Shown: positions 52,882 to 62,939, counted from the stretch's first letter. The stretch is 64,000 nucleotides of DNA from Marinobacterium lacunae (GCF_000705555.1 NZ_JMQN01000040.1:186001-250000); one strand, 5' to 3'. The notes: generated by a model not told the origin, from the letters alone. Translations and numbers: made by a program.

Positions 52882-53066
52882 GGTTACACCTTGCTGTTGT
52901 ATATATTCGGTCCCGGGTAGCGCCCGCCACCCGGATGTCAACAGGCTATATCCTACCTCTTTAGTGGGATTAATAAAATATCCCGCCAGGCAGCCAAGCC
53001 TCCATCCTGTGAAAAACAATATGGGGACGGCAGGCCGCAATACAAGGACCAAAGGCGAATATCACG

Positions 53067-53095
53067 TTGACACAATATTATTGCCAAAATACTAA
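53067..53095 (+). promoter_or_regulatory. Candidate argD promoter
   Basis: TTGACA (53067-53072), 17 bp and TACTAA (53090-53095) give a plausible sigma-70 promoter about 70 bp before the argD ATG. Confidence 0.5.
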
Positions 53096-53121
53096 CCCCC
53101 ACATAGAATGTCCGTTTTTTC

Positions 53122-53142
53122 GGCAGCTATGGCTGCCTTTTT
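53122..53142 (+). terminator. Terminator-like hairpin in the argD leader
   Basis: GGCAGC (53122-53127) and GCTGCC (53132-53137) form a perfect 6-bp stem with loop TATG, followed by TTTTT. It sits between the putative argD promoter and the ribosome site, which suggests attenuation rather than simple termination. Confidence 0.5.
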
Positions 53143-53164
53143 GCGTTGTAGGGAGAAACGCCCC

Positions 53165-54358
53165 ATGTCGTTACAGCCACTGATGAATACCTATAACAGG
53201 CTCTCGGTCGCCTTTGACTACGGTAAGGGCGTCTGGATATACGACACCGACGGCCATCGCTACCTGGATGCTCTATCCGGGATCGCCGTGACCGGACTTG
53301 GTCACGCACACCCAGCCGTCACCCGCGCGATCGCCGATCAGGCCGGACGTCTAATCCACTGCTCCAACCTCTACACCATTCCGCTTCAGGAGCAGCTAGC
53401 TGAAAAGCTCACCTCAATTTCCGGAATGGATAATGCGTTCTTCTGCAACTCAGGTGCTGAAGCGAACGAAGCAGCGATCAAGCTCGCACGTCGTTACGGA
53501 CACCAGAAAGGGATCGAGGTTCCCACGATTATCGTGATGGAGAACTCCTTCCACGGCCGCACCCTTGCCACCCTCAGCGCCACCGGAAACCGCTCAGCCC
53601 AGGCTGGCTTTGAGCCCTTGGTCGCAGGATTCGTCCGCGTTCCGTACGACGATATCGAAGCGGTGCGTCAGATTGCCGCCAAAAACACCAATATTGCGGC
53701 AATCCTGGTGGAGCCCGTTCAGGGCGAAGGCGGCGTGCACATCCCCGCCGATAACTACCTGAACCAGCTGCGTGATATCTGCGACGAGAATCAGTGGCTG
53801 CTGATGCTCGATGAAGTCCAGACCGGGAACGGGCGTACCGGCCGATATTTCGCTTACCAGCATAACGACATTTTGCCTGACGTGGTGACGACGGCTAAAG
53901 GCCTGGCGAATGGCGTACCGATTGGCGCCTGCCTGGCACGAGGGGAAGCGGCAAAGCTATTCACACCGGGAACGCACGGCACAACCTATGGCGGCAACCC
54001 GCTTGCCTGCGCCGCTGCGCTTGCCGTAATTGATACCATTAGTGCCGATAATCTTTGCCAACACGCGGACGTTTTGGGGCACTATATCGTCGAGCAGTTC
54101 CGTGCCAAACTGGGTGATGCACCCTATATTCGAGAAATCCGTGGCAAGGGCCTGATGATCGGCATCGAGTTAACCGAAGCCGGCAGCGAACTGGCCGTAT
54201 TGGCCAAAGTAAAAGGCGTATTGCTTAACGTAACAGGTGGTGGCCGAGTCGTTCGTATGCTGCCACCGCTGATCATGAGCCAGAATGAGGCCGACCTCAT
54301 GATCAACACCGTGTCCCAGCTCATTCGCGTATATGCGGGCGACGAGCGCACCGAGTGA
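53165..54358 (+). CDS. argD: Acetylornithine aminotransferase
   Basis: This 397-residue PLP enzyme makes N-acetylornithine in arginine synthesis and often serves succinyl-diaminopimelate as well. The PLP Lys is in TTAKGLANGVPIGA near residue 245, and the Asp/Glu region LLMLDEVQTGNGRTGRYF is intact. GTAGGGAG precedes the ATG at 53165; the in-frame ATG at 53108 lies within a terminator-like leader hairpin and has no ribosome site. It is followed by argF 61 bp downstream, with a candidate ArgR site between them. Confidence 0.95.
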   Translation: MSLQPLMNTYNRLSVAFDYGKGVWIYDTDGHRYLDALSGIAVTGLGHAHPAVTRAIADQAGRLIHCSNLYTIPLQEQLAEKLTSISGMDNAFFCNSGAEANEAAIKLARRYGHQKGIEVPTIIVMENSFHGRTLATLSATGNRSAQAGFEPLVAGFVRVPYDDIEAVRQIAAKNTNIAAILVEPVQGEGGVHIPADNYLNQLRDICDENQWLLMLDEVQTGNGRTGRYFAYQHNDILPDVVTTAKGLANGVPIGACLARGEAAKLFTPGTHGTTYGGNPLACAAALAVIDTISADNLCQHADVLGHYIVEQFRAKLGDAPYIREIRGKGLMIGIELTEAGSELAVLAKVKGVLLNVTGGGRVVRMLPPLIMSQNEADLMINTVSQLIRVYAGDERTE

Positions 54359-54363
54359 CACGC

Positions 54364-54377
54364 TGAACCTTCATTCA
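54364..54377. promoter_or_regulatory. Candidate ARG box between argD and argF
   Basis: TGAACCTTCATTCA fits the ArgR half-palindrome consensus TGAAT-N4-ATTCA at nine of ten conserved positions. It lies 43 bp before the argF start. Confidence 0.45.
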
Positions 54378-54419
54378 CATTGACCTCTGGAACCGACGGC
54401 AGAGCCGTCTGTTGATACT

Positions 54420-55331
54420 ATGAGTATTAGACATTTTCTGACCCTGCTGGATATGACACCGGCAGAGCTGCAAGGCATTATCGAGCGCGCTAGCGAGCTC
54501 AAGCAGATGCGCAACAACGGCGAAATCTACGAGCCGCTGAAGAACCGTGTTATGGCGATGATATTCGAGAAGGCATCAACGCGTACTCGCGTTTCCTTCG
54601 AGTCCGGTATGGCGCAATTTGGCGGGCACGCCATGTTCCTGTCGCCCCGCGATACCCAGCTCGGTCGTGGTGAGCCGGTTGAAGACAGCGCTCGCGTCAT
54701 CTCCAGCATGGTCGATGTCGTAATGATCCGCACCTTCAGCCATGAACTGGTTGAAACCTTTGCCGCCAACTCCCGGGTTCCGGTCATCAACGCACTGACC
54801 GATGATTATCACCCTTGCCAACTACTGGCCGACATGCAGGCGTTCAACGAACTGCGCGGCTCGATCAAAGGCAAAACAGTGGCCTGGGTCGGCGATGGCA
54901 ACAACATGTGCAACTCATACATCAACGCCTCTCGCCAGTTTGACTTCAAACTCAATATTGCCTGTCCGCCAGACTTCGCACCCAATGATGCCCTGGTACA
55001 AAAGAACGCAGACCGCGTAACCGTATTCAACAACCCAGAAGAAGCGGTTGCCGGTGCACACCTTGTCTGCACTGACGTCTGGGCGTCGATGGGACAGGAA
55101 GACGAGCAACGTCAGCGAGTTCGCGAATTCCGCGGCTATCAGGTAACCCCCGCGCTAATGGATCTCGCCAGTAAAGACGCCCTGTTCATGCATTGCCTCC
55201 CTGCCCATCGCGGTGAGGAGATCAGCGAAGATATGATGGACGATCCACGTTGCGTAGCCTTCCATCAGGCGGAAAACCGGCTTCACGCTCAGAAAGCGCT
55301 GCTGGAGTTCCTGCTTGTAGGACCCCGTTAA
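54420..55331 (+). CDS. argF: Ornithine carbamoyltransferase
   Basis: This 303-residue enzyme makes citrulline from ornithine and carbamoyl phosphate. The carbamoyl phosphate loop STRTR ([13 protein letters not shown] near residue 50), the [10 protein letters not shown] segment near 130 and the [10 protein letters not shown] loop near 263 are all present. The length and the assignment to the anabolic enzyme match. There is no clear ribosome site before the ATG; a short GACGGC-AGA-GCCGTC hairpin lies just upstream instead, which may affect initiation. It follows argD on the same strand. Confidence 0.95.
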   Translation: MSIRHFLTLLDMTPAELQGIIERASELKQMRNNGEIYEPLKNRVMAMIFEKASTRTRVSFESGMAQFGGHAMFLSPRDTQLGRGEPVEDSARVISSMVDVVMIRTFSHELVETFAANSRVPVINALTDDYHPCQLLADMQAFNELRGSIKGKTVAWVGDGNNMCNSYINASRQFDFKLNIACPPDFAPNDALVQKNADRVTVFNNPEEAVAGAHLVCTDVWASMGQEDEQRQRVREFRGYQVTPALMDLASKDALFMHCLPAHRGEEISEDMMDDPRCVAFHQAENRLHAQKALLEFLLVGPR

Positions 55332-55365
55332 GGGGCACTCCCCTCGGTTACAGCAACCGCGCGAA

Positions 55366-55399
55366 GGCGGACCGGAACCTCGCCAGAGTCTGGTCCGCC
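55366..55399 (+). terminator. Inverted repeat downstream of argF
   Basis: GGCGGACC (55366-55373) and GGTCCGCC (55392-55399) form an 8-bp stem with an 18-nt loop; no T-run follows. It may end argF transcripts or act in the metR leader. Confidence 0.35.
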
Positions 55400-55452
55400 G
55401 TCTATACTGGCCTTCAGCGTCCACTCCTGGGTTTAGAGAGAGTCAGTCAGGT

Positions 55453-56370
55453 ATGATAGAACTACGTCATTTGAAAACCCTGTCCGCTCTGCGCGACGCG
55501 GGAAGCCTTGTCGAAGCGGCCGAAAGGGTTCATCTGACACAATCCGCACTCTCCCACCAGATAAAAGATCTCGAAGAGCGTCTTAACTGCTCGCTTTTCA
55601 TTCGTAAGACAAAACCGATCTGCTTTACCAGCGCCGGCCAACGCCTGCTTGCTCTTGCAGATGACATGCTGCCGATGATCCGTAACGCCGAGCGTGACAT
55701 CGCCCGGCTGGCCGGAGGAGCTGCCGGACGGCTCAACATCTGTATTGAGTGTCACAGTTGCTTCGACTGGCTGATGCCGACCATCGATCATTTCCGCCAG
55801 AACTGGCCCGAGGTGGAGCTGGACCTGTCCACCGGTTTTACCTTTCAGCCGTTGCCAGCGCTGGCGCGAGGCGATCTTGACCTTGTCATTACATCAGACC
55901 CTGAGCCTCGCAGCGGCCTGCACTACGTACCGCTGTTCAGCTACGAGTCTGTACTGGCGCTCAGCCGTCAGCACCGGTTGATTGCACGAAAGTTCATCCA
56001 CCCACGCGATCTGGCCCAGGAAACGCTGATCACCTACCCGGTAGATCCCAATAGACTGGATATCTACACCCGTTTTCTGGACCCGGAAAATATCGAGCCT
56101 GCCGATCAGCGCACCGCAGAGCTGACCGTGATGATGGTACAACTGGTCGCCAGCGGTCGTGGCGTTGCAGCCCTGCCCAACTGGGCTTTACACGAATATC
56201 TGGAGCGCGATTATGTCGCTGCTCGCCCGCTGGGCGAAAAAGGGCTTTGGTGCACACTGTACGCCGCTATGCGAGAGGACCAGAAAAACGCCGACTTCAT
56301 GGTCGACTTTCTCAATACCGCGCGAGAGGTCACCTTTCGCAATCTGAACGGAATTCGCGCGGCATCCTGA
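55453..56370 (+). CDS. metR: LysR-type regulator MetR
   Basis: This 305-residue regulator activates methionine synthesis genes, using homocysteine as coinducer in characterised members. The N-terminal LysR helix-turn-helix [19 protein letters not shown] lies near residues 18-40, and the effector domain from about 90 onward has [17 protein letters not shown], which is typical of MetR. No metE or other methionine gene is adjacent, although metR usually diverges from metE. GAGAGAG precedes the ATG. Confidence 0.9.
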   Translation: MIELRHLKTLSALRDAGSLVEAAERVHLTQSALSHQIKDLEERLNCSLFIRKTKPICFTSAGQRLLALADDMLPMIRNAERDIARLAGGAAGRLNICIECHSCFDWLMPTIDHFRQNWPEVELDLSTGFTFQPLPALARGDLDLVITSDPEPRSGLHYVPLFSYESVLALSRQHRLIARKFIHPRDLAQETLITYPVDPNRLDIYTRFLDPENIEPADQRTAELTVMMVQLVASGRGVAALPNWALHEYLERDYVAARPLGEKGLWCTLYAAMREDQKNADFMVDFLNTAREVTFRNLNGIRAAS

Positions 56371-56497
56371 TTACCCTGCAATCACCCCATCTGCACCAAA
56401 GGAGTACGCTGCGCCTTTGTTTGGCGGCTCCGATCACATACACTTAACGAATCCACACTATTCCGCCCATCAAGAAGACGTTTACGGACACGACCCT

Positions 56498-57853
56498 ATG
56501 TCAAACTGGAGCCCCCGCAGCTGGCGGGCCAAACCGATCGTGCAACAGCCGATCTACCCCGACCTGAACGCCCTGAACACCACTGAAGAAACACTTGGCA
56601 AGTATCCGCCCTTGGTGTTTGCAGGCGAAATCCGTTCTCTGCAGGACGAGCTGGCTGCCGTCAGCCGTGGTGAGGGCTTTCTGCTGCAAGGCGGCGACTG
56701 TGCCGAAAGCTTCGCGGAATTTAACGCCAACAAGATCAAGAATACGTTCCAGTTATTACTGCAGATGGCCATTGTGCTGACATTTGCAGGCAGCTGCCCG
56801 GTAGTCAAAATCGGTCGTATGGCCGGACAGTTTGCCAAGCCGCGCTCATCCGGCAGTGAAACACTGGACGGAGTCGAGCTGCCGAGCTACCGGGGGGATA
56901 TCATCAACGATATCAACTTCACCGCCGAAGCACGAACACCGGACCCCCAACGCCTGCTCTCTGCCTACCACCAGTCGTCAGCCACTCTCAACCTGCTGCG
57001 TGCGTTTGCCGGCGGCGGCCTGGCCGACCTGCATCAGGTGCACAAGTGGAACCTCGGCTTCGTATCGCAAACGCCTCAACACGAAAAGTACGAGCACCTC
57101 GCCGCCCAGATCGACCAGACGCTGGCGTTCATGGAGGCATGCGGGCTCAACGCAAGCAACACACCGCAGCTCAAGGAAACCGCTTTCTACACCTCTCACG
57201 AGGCGCTGCTGCTCAATTATGAAGAGGCGCTGACACGTCGCGACAGCCTCACAGGCGATTGGTATGACTGTTCAGCGCACATGCTCTGGATTGGTGACCG
57301 CACCCGCCAGCCTGACCATGCCCATGTGGAGTTCCTGCGCGGCGTCAAGAACCCGATCGGCGTCAAGGTCGGTCCCAGCACCGACGTAGACGATCTCCGG
57401 CGTTTGCTGGAAATACTCAACCCACACAATACAGCCGGTCGCATCACCCTGATTGCCCGCATGGGGGCGGAGAAGATTCTGGACAAGCTGCCGCCGCTGG
57501 TACGTGCCGTACAGCAGATGGGGGCAAATGTCGTGTGGAGCTCCGATCCGATGCACGGTAATACCATTAAAGCCTCCAACGGGTACAAAACCCGTAACGT
57601 CAACGCCATCCTGCATGAGATGCAAGGGTTCTTCGAAGTGCACCAGGCCGAAGGCAGCTATGCCGGCGGTGTACACTTCGAGATGACCGGTAACGATGTC
57701 ACCGAATGCATCGGCGGTGCTTACCAGATTACCGAAGAGGGACTGGCAGACCGTTATCACACCTACTGCGACCCCCGCCTGAACGCGGACCAGTCGCTGG
57801 AGCTGGCTTTCATGATCGCCGATACACTGAAGATTGCCCGGAGGCAACGGTGA
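56498..57853 (+). CDS. 3-Deoxy-7-phosphoheptulonate synthase, class II
   Basis: This 451-residue enzyme condenses phosphoenolpyruvate with erythrose 4-phosphate to start aromatic biosynthesis. The class II hallmarks are visible: [14 protein letters not shown] near residue 60, [15 protein letters not shown] near 100 and CHxH-type metal/product loops such as [11 protein letters not shown] and [18 protein letters not shown]. This is the plant/Mycobacterium-like class, unrelated to E. coli AroF/G/H. ATG at 56498 gives the canonical start MSNWSPRSW; the frame is open to 56417. Confidence 0.94.
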   Translation: MSNWSPRSWRAKPIVQQPIYPDLNALNTTEETLGKYPPLVFAGEIRSLQDELAAVSRGEGFLLQGGDCAESFAEFNANKIKNTFQLLLQMAIVLTFAGSCPVVKIGRMAGQFAKPRSSGSETLDGVELPSYRGDIINDINFTAEARTPDPQRLLSAYHQSSATLNLLRAFAGGGLADLHQVHKWNLGFVSQTPQHEKYEHLAAQIDQTLAFMEACGLNASNTPQLKETAFYTSHEALLLNYEEALTRRDSLTGDWYDCSAHMLWIGDRTRQPDHAHVEFLRGVKNPIGVKVGPSTDVDDLRRLLEILNPHNTAGRITLIARMGAEKILDKLPPLVRAVQQMGANVVWSSDPMHGNTIKASNGYKTRNVNAILHEMQGFFEVHQAEGSYAGGVHFEMTGNDVTECIGGAYQITEEGLADRYHTYCDPRLNADQSLELAFMIADTLKIARRQR

Positions 57854-58176
57854 CCCCAGCCCAGCAGATTCTGCCCATATTGATGGATATCGAGCGCGAG
57901 ATGCGCGCGCTCGAACTCTGGTCCGAGTCCATGCCTGACGCCGAAGCGCTGATGAGTCAGCAGCCGTTCTGTATTGACACACTGGATTTCCATGAGTGGG
58001 TGCAATGGCTGCTGCTGCCAAGACTTCAGCACATCGTCCTGGAACAGCTGCCGCTTCCGGAGAGCTGCTCGGTAGCACCTATGGCCGAGGAAGCATTCAA
58101 GCAGATAAGTGACGATACCGGTTGCCTGCTACAACTGCTTGAAGAACTCGACCGGGCTGTGACCGACGCATCCTGA
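57850..58176 (+). CDS. yqcC: YqcC-family protein
   Basis: This 108-residue helical protein belongs to the YqcC family found in many gammaproteobacteria, often beside tRNA-pseudouridine genes; its function is unclear. [19 protein letters not shown] in the middle is the conserved core. The start is GTG at 57850, overlapping the DAHP synthase stop (GTGA), so it is translationally coupled to that gene. The frame is open farther upstream, but only inside the coding region of the synthase. Confidence 0.85.
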   Translation: MTPAQQILPILMDIEREMRALELWSESMPDAEALMSQQPFCIDTLDFHEWVQWLLLPRLQHIVLEQLPLPESCSVAPMAEEAFKQISDDTGCLLQLLEELDRAVTDAS

Positions 58177-58206
58177 TCCCGCTCCTGGCGTTACGGAAAA
58201 ACTGGC

Positions 58207-60186
58207 ATGGAACACCCACTGTTTGAACAGCTGCTACTAATTCTGGTTGGCGCGGTCATCGCCACGACCGTGTTCCGACGTTTTAACCTGCCGCCGATTC
58301 TGGCGTATTTGGCAATAGGTGCACTGCTTGGCCCCTATGCACTGCAGGTGACCGACCCTCACCAGATGACGCTGATGTCCGAACTCGGTGTCGTGTTCCT
58401 GCTATTCATGCTCGGGCTTGAGTTTTCACTTCCGCGTATGATCGCCATGCGCAAGCTCGTATTCGGTTTGGGTTCGCTACAGGTTATCCTAACGACACTG
58501 GTGTTGATTCTGATCTCCATCGCCTTTGGCATAGAGTTCAGAGGCGCGATCGTCATTGCAGGCGCTCTGGCACTATCATCGACCGCAATCGTCACACGGG
58601 AGCTGCTGCGGCTGAACCAACTCAGCGCACCCCATGGACAGCTGTCCTTCGGCATCCTGCTGTTTCAGGACTTAGCCGCGGTATTCTTCCTGATTGTCGT
58701 ACCCGTTCTTGGCAGCGACGGTGGCAATATCGATACGGATACACTGCTGCTTTCCCTGCTTCAGGGCGCAGGACTGCTCCTGTTGCTGATGGTGCTTGGG
58801 CGCACAGTACTGCCAGCGCTGTTCCATGAAATCGCCCGCTCCCGCTCCGACGAAATGTTTGTGCTCATGGCGCTTGTTACTGCGCTTGCCGCCGCTTGGC
58901 TGACCCATGCTGCCGGTCTTTCGATGGCCCTTGGCGGCTTCCTGGCCGGCATGATGCTCGGGGAGAGCCATTACAAGCACCAGCTTGAAGCCGACATCCG
59001 GCCCTTCCGCGACGTTCTGCTTGGGCTGTTTTTTGTCACCGTCGGCATGCAGCTGAATCTAAATACCCTGGTTGAGAACTGGTACTGGGTCATTCTGTTC
59101 ACGCTGGGCTTGATGCTGCTCAAGGCGGCGATCATCTCGCTGGTAACAGGCCGCCTCAACCACGATCCCAGCAGCGCGCTGCGTGCCGGCCTATGCCTGT
59201 CTCAGGGCGGCGAATTCGGCTTCGCACTTCTGGCTCTGGGTCTGGGCCATCAGATGGTCGACAGCGAGCTCAATGCCATGATCGTCTCGACGATCATTCT
59301 GAGCATGATATTCACGCCGATGCTGATCAACTACAGCGGCCCGATTGCCTCCAAGCTGCTGAAGCAGTCGGACAAAACCAGCTCCGACCCATTCACGCCG
59401 CCAACGCTTGAGGAGCTCAGCAACGCCACCGAACATGTCGAGAATCATGTCATCATCTGCGGTTTCGGTCGTGTGGGCCAGATCGTGGCCCGTTTCCTGC
59501 GCCCGCTGAACATCCCCTACATTGCAATAGACTCCGATCCGTTTCGAACCCACGAAGCCGCACAGGCGGGCGAGCCCATGTATTACGGGGACGCCCGTCG
59601 TGGCGACATCCTCAAGGCTATTGGCGCCGAACGTGCGCGCCTGTTGATTCTAACCGTACCCGATCATGTCGAAAGCATGGCGGCACTGAAGCAGATCAAG
59701 CGCAACTACCCTGACCTGCCAGTGCTGGTGCGCACCCAGGACGACAGCAAGCTGGAGCTCTACCAGAATGCCGGAGCTGCGGAAGTGGTGCCCGAGGCGC
59801 TGGAGGGAAGTCTGATGCTGGTCTCCCACATACTGACACTGCTCGAAGTGCCCTCTGAAGAGATTCGCTCACGCATTGACGAGGTCAGATCCCAACGCTA
59901 CCAGATGTTGCACGGTTTTCTTCATGGCAAGCGATCGCGCAAGGTAACAGAGGCTGGCATACCCAATGAGCTCCGCCACCCAGTCACTCTGACCCAAGAC
60001 TGCTACGCAACGGGAAGAACACTCGGCAGCCTGGGACTGAAAACGGTCGTGGTCAGTCTGCGGCGGGGCGATATCGAATTAGGCCCCCCACCGCACGAAG
60101 AGTGCCTCGAAGCCGGCGATATACTCATCCTTTCAGGTGAGCCTAGCCTTGTCGAAGCGGACGAGGAACGGCTGTTCAGTGGTTGA
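58207..60186 (+). CDS. CPA2 monovalent cation:proton antiporter, Kef type
   Basis: This 659-residue inner-membrane protein has a 12-helix CPA2 exchanger domain (about 1-390), a TrkA-N (RCK) nucleotide-binding domain (about 415-535, starting IICGFGRVGQIVARFLR, a Gly-x-Gly-x-x-Gly motif) and a C-terminal TrkA-C domain (about 580-655, RHPVTLTQDCYATGRTL). It exchanges K+ or Na+ for protons and is probably gated by a nucleotide. Glutathione-adduct gating as in KefB/KefC cannot be shown here. It follows yqcC by 30 bp. Confidence 0.92.
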   Translation: MEHPLFEQLLLILVGAVIATTVFRRFNLPPILAYLAIGALLGPYALQVTDPHQMTLMSELGVVFLLFMLGLEFSLPRMIAMRKLVFGLGSLQVILTTLVLILISIAFGIEFRGAIVIAGALALSSTAIVTRELLRLNQLSAPHGQLSFGILLFQDLAAVFFLIVVPVLGSDGGNIDTDTLLLSLLQGAGLLLLLMVLGRTVLPALFHEIARSRSDEMFVLMALVTALAAAWLTHAAGLSMALGGFLAGMMLGESHYKHQLEADIRPFRDVLLGLFFVTVGMQLNLNTLVENWYWVILFTLGLMLLKAAIISLVTGRLNHDPSSALRAGLCLSQGGEFGFALLALGLGHQMVDSELNAMIVSTIILSMIFTPMLINYSGPIASKLLKQSDKTSSDPFTPPTLEELSNATEHVENHVIICGFGRVGQIVARFLRPLNIPYIAIDSDPFRTHEAAQAGEPMYYGDARRGDILKAIGAERARLLILTVPDHVESMAALKQIKRNYPDLPVLVRTQDDSKLELYQNAGAAEVVPEALEGSLMLVSHILTLLEVPSEEIRSRIDEVRSQRYQMLHGFLHGKRSRKVTEAGIPNELRHPVTLTQDCYATGRTLGSLGLKTVVVSLRRGDIELGPPPHEECLEAGDILILSGEPSLVEADEERLFSG

Positions 60187-60240
60187 CCCGGGGCTGCTAG
60201 AATAGCCCCCAGCCACCCTGGATAACCAGCAGGAGATACA

Positions 60241-61302
60241 ATGCCCAGCGCCAACCACCCGCAACCCACCCTGATTCATGTACTGCGTGAAGCGGGCGCT
60301 GCAATACGTCTGTTTGATATGGGACGGCGCGTCAGCAAGCTGACGGGTGAGCTTTTCGAGCGCATCGAGCAGGCACGGATTCCCTATCCACTGCCTTTTC
60401 TCCACCACGCCTGGATCGGCATATTGATCTGGCATCCCAAGCAGCCTGAACAGAATGCAATCTGGTTTCTCAAACTTCCGCTGGACGAGCAGGGCTTTCT
60501 GGTGCAGGCAGCACGTGACGATCTGGTGCAGAGACTGCTTCAGAATGCTGTCAACGCCAAGAGTGGCGCACTTGAAGAGGATGCGCTCAAGGACAACCCG
60601 TTCGCCTTCAAACCAGACCAGGACAAGATGGCTATCTTCCACGCCCTCGCCGCCCAATCGACGGGCGTGTCCGCGTCAAGCTATTTCGAGACCGCGCAAG
60701 ACTACATCAACGGCGAACTGCCGCTGGATCGCTGGACCGACCTGGCTCTCCAGGGGCTGGCCGATCTAGTGGTCAGGCTGGACGACAAGTCCAACGCGAA
60801 CGCATTGGCCGCTCGAATAGCTGAATTGCCGCTGCCGGCGCTGGCATCTATATCAACACTGCTCGAGCATTTAGTACCGCCGGTCAAGGTGAGGGATGCG
60901 CTATCGGCACGCCTTGATCAAATGCTGGCCGATTCCACCACAGACCCGCTGGTGGTCGCAGCTGTGATTCGCGGCCTGTCGAACATTCAGGACGAACACT
61001 TCAAACAGCGTGAAGTCCTCAAGGTCCTTGCCTCAAAGCACGCGCTGGAAGCCGAAGTGATCGTCGCCATTGCCACCCGATGCTCACTGGCACTGCAGGC
61101 CCCCGAAGTGCTGCAGCCGTTTCTGGAGAGGCTCGCCGCCGGGAAGGCCGGTCAGGCGGGATTCAGTCGGGTATTGGCCGACCTGATGTTCATGCCCGCC
61201 CTGAGAGCCTTGATCATGCAGGCATTTCGCAATCCACAGCGCAGCGAGACGCTGGCCGCGGCAATTGGCGAGATGTTCGGACAATCGTTCGGGGGGCATT
61301 GA
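60241..61302 (+). CDS. DUF3549-family protein
   Basis: This 353-residue cytoplasmic protein matches the DUF3549 family of gammaproteobacteria in length and opening (HPQPTLIHVLREAGAAIRLFDMGRRV, with key residues IHVLREAG and DMGRRV). It is mainly alpha-helical with HEAT-like repeats in its second half, which suggests a protein-binding role; no function is established. GCAGGAG precedes the ATG. It ends 4 bp from the convergent lambda-P-like gene. Confidence 0.85.
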   Translation: MPSANHPQPTLIHVLREAGAAIRLFDMGRRVSKLTGELFERIEQARIPYPLPFLHHAWIGILIWHPKQPEQNAIWFLKLPLDEQGFLVQAARDDLVQRLLQNAVNAKSGALEEDALKDNPFAFKPDQDKMAIFHALAAQSTGVSASSYFETAQDYINGELPLDRWTDLALQGLADLVVRLDDKSNANALAARIAELPLPALASISTLLEHLVPPVKVRDALSARLDQMLADSTTDPLVVAAVIRGLSNIQDEHFKQREVLKVLASKHALEAEVIVAIATRCSLALQAPEVLQPFLERLAAGKAGQAGFSRVLADLMFMPALRALIMQAFRNPQRSETLAAAIGEMFGQSFGGH

Positions 61303-61306
61303 CGCC

Positions 61307-62125
61307 TCATCGATTGACGATGGCGCCAGCCTGTTCGGGCAGATCGATCTTGAGCCCTTTGGCATCGATCTCGGCCTGAGCCTGCTTCTTAAAGCGTTCA
61401 CGCGTAGCACTGCCCTTGGGCAGTGTCAGGTAGTACAGCAAAGAGCAGGCGAATTCCGGCTCAAGCTCGTGCTCCTGAGCAAACGCCAGCATGAACCGCG
61501 CAACCGTACTGTCCTGTTTGTTCTCGATCGCTGGAACTACTGGCAATTCAAGCTCCTCGCCCTCGCGAACCCGACGACAAAGTACTTCGTACTGATAGCG
61601 AAAGCGCGGTAATACCTCGGTTTCATCTTCCGAGCGCAGCTCAAACCAACCGGTATTGCGCGCGGCCAGATAAACGGCCGGATGACTCCAATGATGCTGT
61701 CGTGGACGATCGGCGTGCATGCAGGCCTCGATATAGGCATCCCGTGCGGATGGCAGTCCGAAGTCGCCACCGATATCACGCAAGATCGCCAAAAACTCGG
61801 AAATTGTCGGCATCCAGGCGAGTGTTTCCTTGCAGCGATTAACGGCCGCGACCAACTCCCCTTCACCATAGTTACGCAGGCTCAGCGCCCACTCACGTTT
61901 GGCAATACGGATCTCATCCTCGGTTTCGAAACAGCTTTTGAATTTATGGCCGTAGATCGCCATAAAACGCGCAAAGATCATGTTGACCAGCGCTTTGGTT
62001 TCGACTGAAATCGATTGAGGCTGACTTTGCGGCCCGGATTGATTACCAGTCGGTGTCCTTGATGTCCATGATGGCTGCGGTAACCCGTTTGCGCTTTTCG
62101 CGAGAATCTGGTCGGGAGTTTTCAT
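61307..62125 (-). CDS. Lambda P-like replication/helicase-loading protein
   Basis: This 272-residue protein resembles the phage lambda replication protein P family in its conserved middle (MIFARFMAIYGHKF, KREWALSLRNYGEGELVAAVNRC) and the WMPTISEFLAILRD core. P proteins load DnaB helicase; a chromosomal copy may do so in replication initiation or restart. The N-terminal 50 residues are low complexity. ATG at 62125 lies 83 bp inside the 3' end of the upstream DnaT-like gene in another frame; GTG at 62137 is an alternative. Resemblance is by eye, and phage origin followed by domestication is inference. Confidence 0.7.
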   Translation of the reverse strand: MKTPDQILAKSANGLPQPSWTSRTPTGNQSGPQSQPQSISVETKALVNMIFARFMAIYGHKFKSCFETEDEIRIAKREWALSLRNYGEGELVAAVNRCKETLAWMPTISEFLAILRDIGGDFGLPSARDAYIEACMHADRPRQHHWSHPAVYLAARNTGWFELRSEDETEVLPRFRYQYEVLCRRVREGEELELPVVPAIENKQDSTVARFMLAFAQEHELEPEFACSLLYYLTLPKGSATRERFKKQAQAEIDAKGLKIDLPEQAGAIVNR

Positions 62126-62939
62126 GGCCAGAGGCACCTGTCAATGTGGAATCACGCTCCTGCTGATAGCGTTTGTCGCGTGCATCCTGTGTTTGTTTCT
62201 TTACCCACTCTCGTTTGACCCAAGCGAGAAACTTTTGATCCCAGTTACTCTCTTTTCGGTCTTTGTCGAGAAAATAGAGCACAAATTCATCGATGCAACC
62301 GTCTGCAAAGTCTGCGGGAATGGCATAACGCGGCAGCATCTGATGGAACAGCTCTGACGGCTGCCAACCGATGAACATCGATTGCAATTTCTGATTGCGC
62401 TGCTCGGCCTGCTCGAAAATCTCCTCAAGCTCATCCTTGTGCCGACGCCAGCCGATACTGCCGCCGAATGTAGGAGCAGGCCCGCGGCGCTGGGCAAGAT
62501 TTGTCTGCCGGACAGGTCGGGGCGTCGGTGGCGGCTCATCGACCACTGGCAAACGACTCACCTGCTCGACAACAGGCGGGTTATGCCGCACGGGTATTTC
62601 GGGCACCGGCTCCTGAACCTGAGGCCGTACAGCCGTGCTCACCTCTGGCGCCGGCATTCTCACACGCAGATTTCCGGCGCTCCCCCAGGTAATCTCAACC
62701 AATCGCTCGGCGAGTAGCACATCACTGAGCGCACGCAATTGCGCCTCGTCCCAGAACGGCGCCAGTGCTTGCCACTGATCGCGCGAGAGCAGCAGCTCCG
62801 AGCGGCCCTTCTCGTCGGTCATGCCATTACGCTCGGCCGCCTCATGATACAGGCCAAGCAGCAATGCAGGTTCCACCCCGATGCGGCAGGCCAGCGAGGG
62901 GTAGATCAACATCGGCTTTTCCGGGAAGGTGAAACTCAT
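62043..62939 (-). CDS. DnaT-like single-strand DNA-binding/primosomal protein
   Basis: This 298-residue protein has an N-terminal winged-helix-like domain (about 1-100), a proline-rich linker (about 100-150) and a C-terminal DnaT-type domain (about 190-260) with FIGWQPSELFHQML, FVLYFLDKDRKESNW and DQKFLAWVKREW; these are the W-P...W-Q-F-W patterns seen in DnaT-like primosomal proteins. It is encoded just upstream of a lambda P-like gene in an overlapping operon, so the two probably act together in helicase loading or replication restart. ATG at 62939 is preceded by a moderate ribosome site. The low-complexity tail ends inside the downstream gene. Confidence 0.72.
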   Translation of the reverse strand: MSFTFPEKPMLIYPSLACRIGVEPALLLGLYHEAAERNGMTDEKGRSELLLSRDQWQALAPFWDEAQLRALSDVLLAERLVEITWGSAGNLRVRMPAPEVSTAVRPQVQEPVPEIPVRHNPPVVEQVSRLPVVDEPPPTPRPVRQTNLAQRRGPAPTFGGSIGWRRHKDELEEIFEQAEQRNQKLQSMFIGWQPSELFHQMLPRYAIPADFADGCIDEFVLYFLDKDRKESNWDQKFLAWVKREWVKKQTQDARDKRYQQERDSTLTGASGHENSRPDSREKRKRVTAAIMDIKDTDW

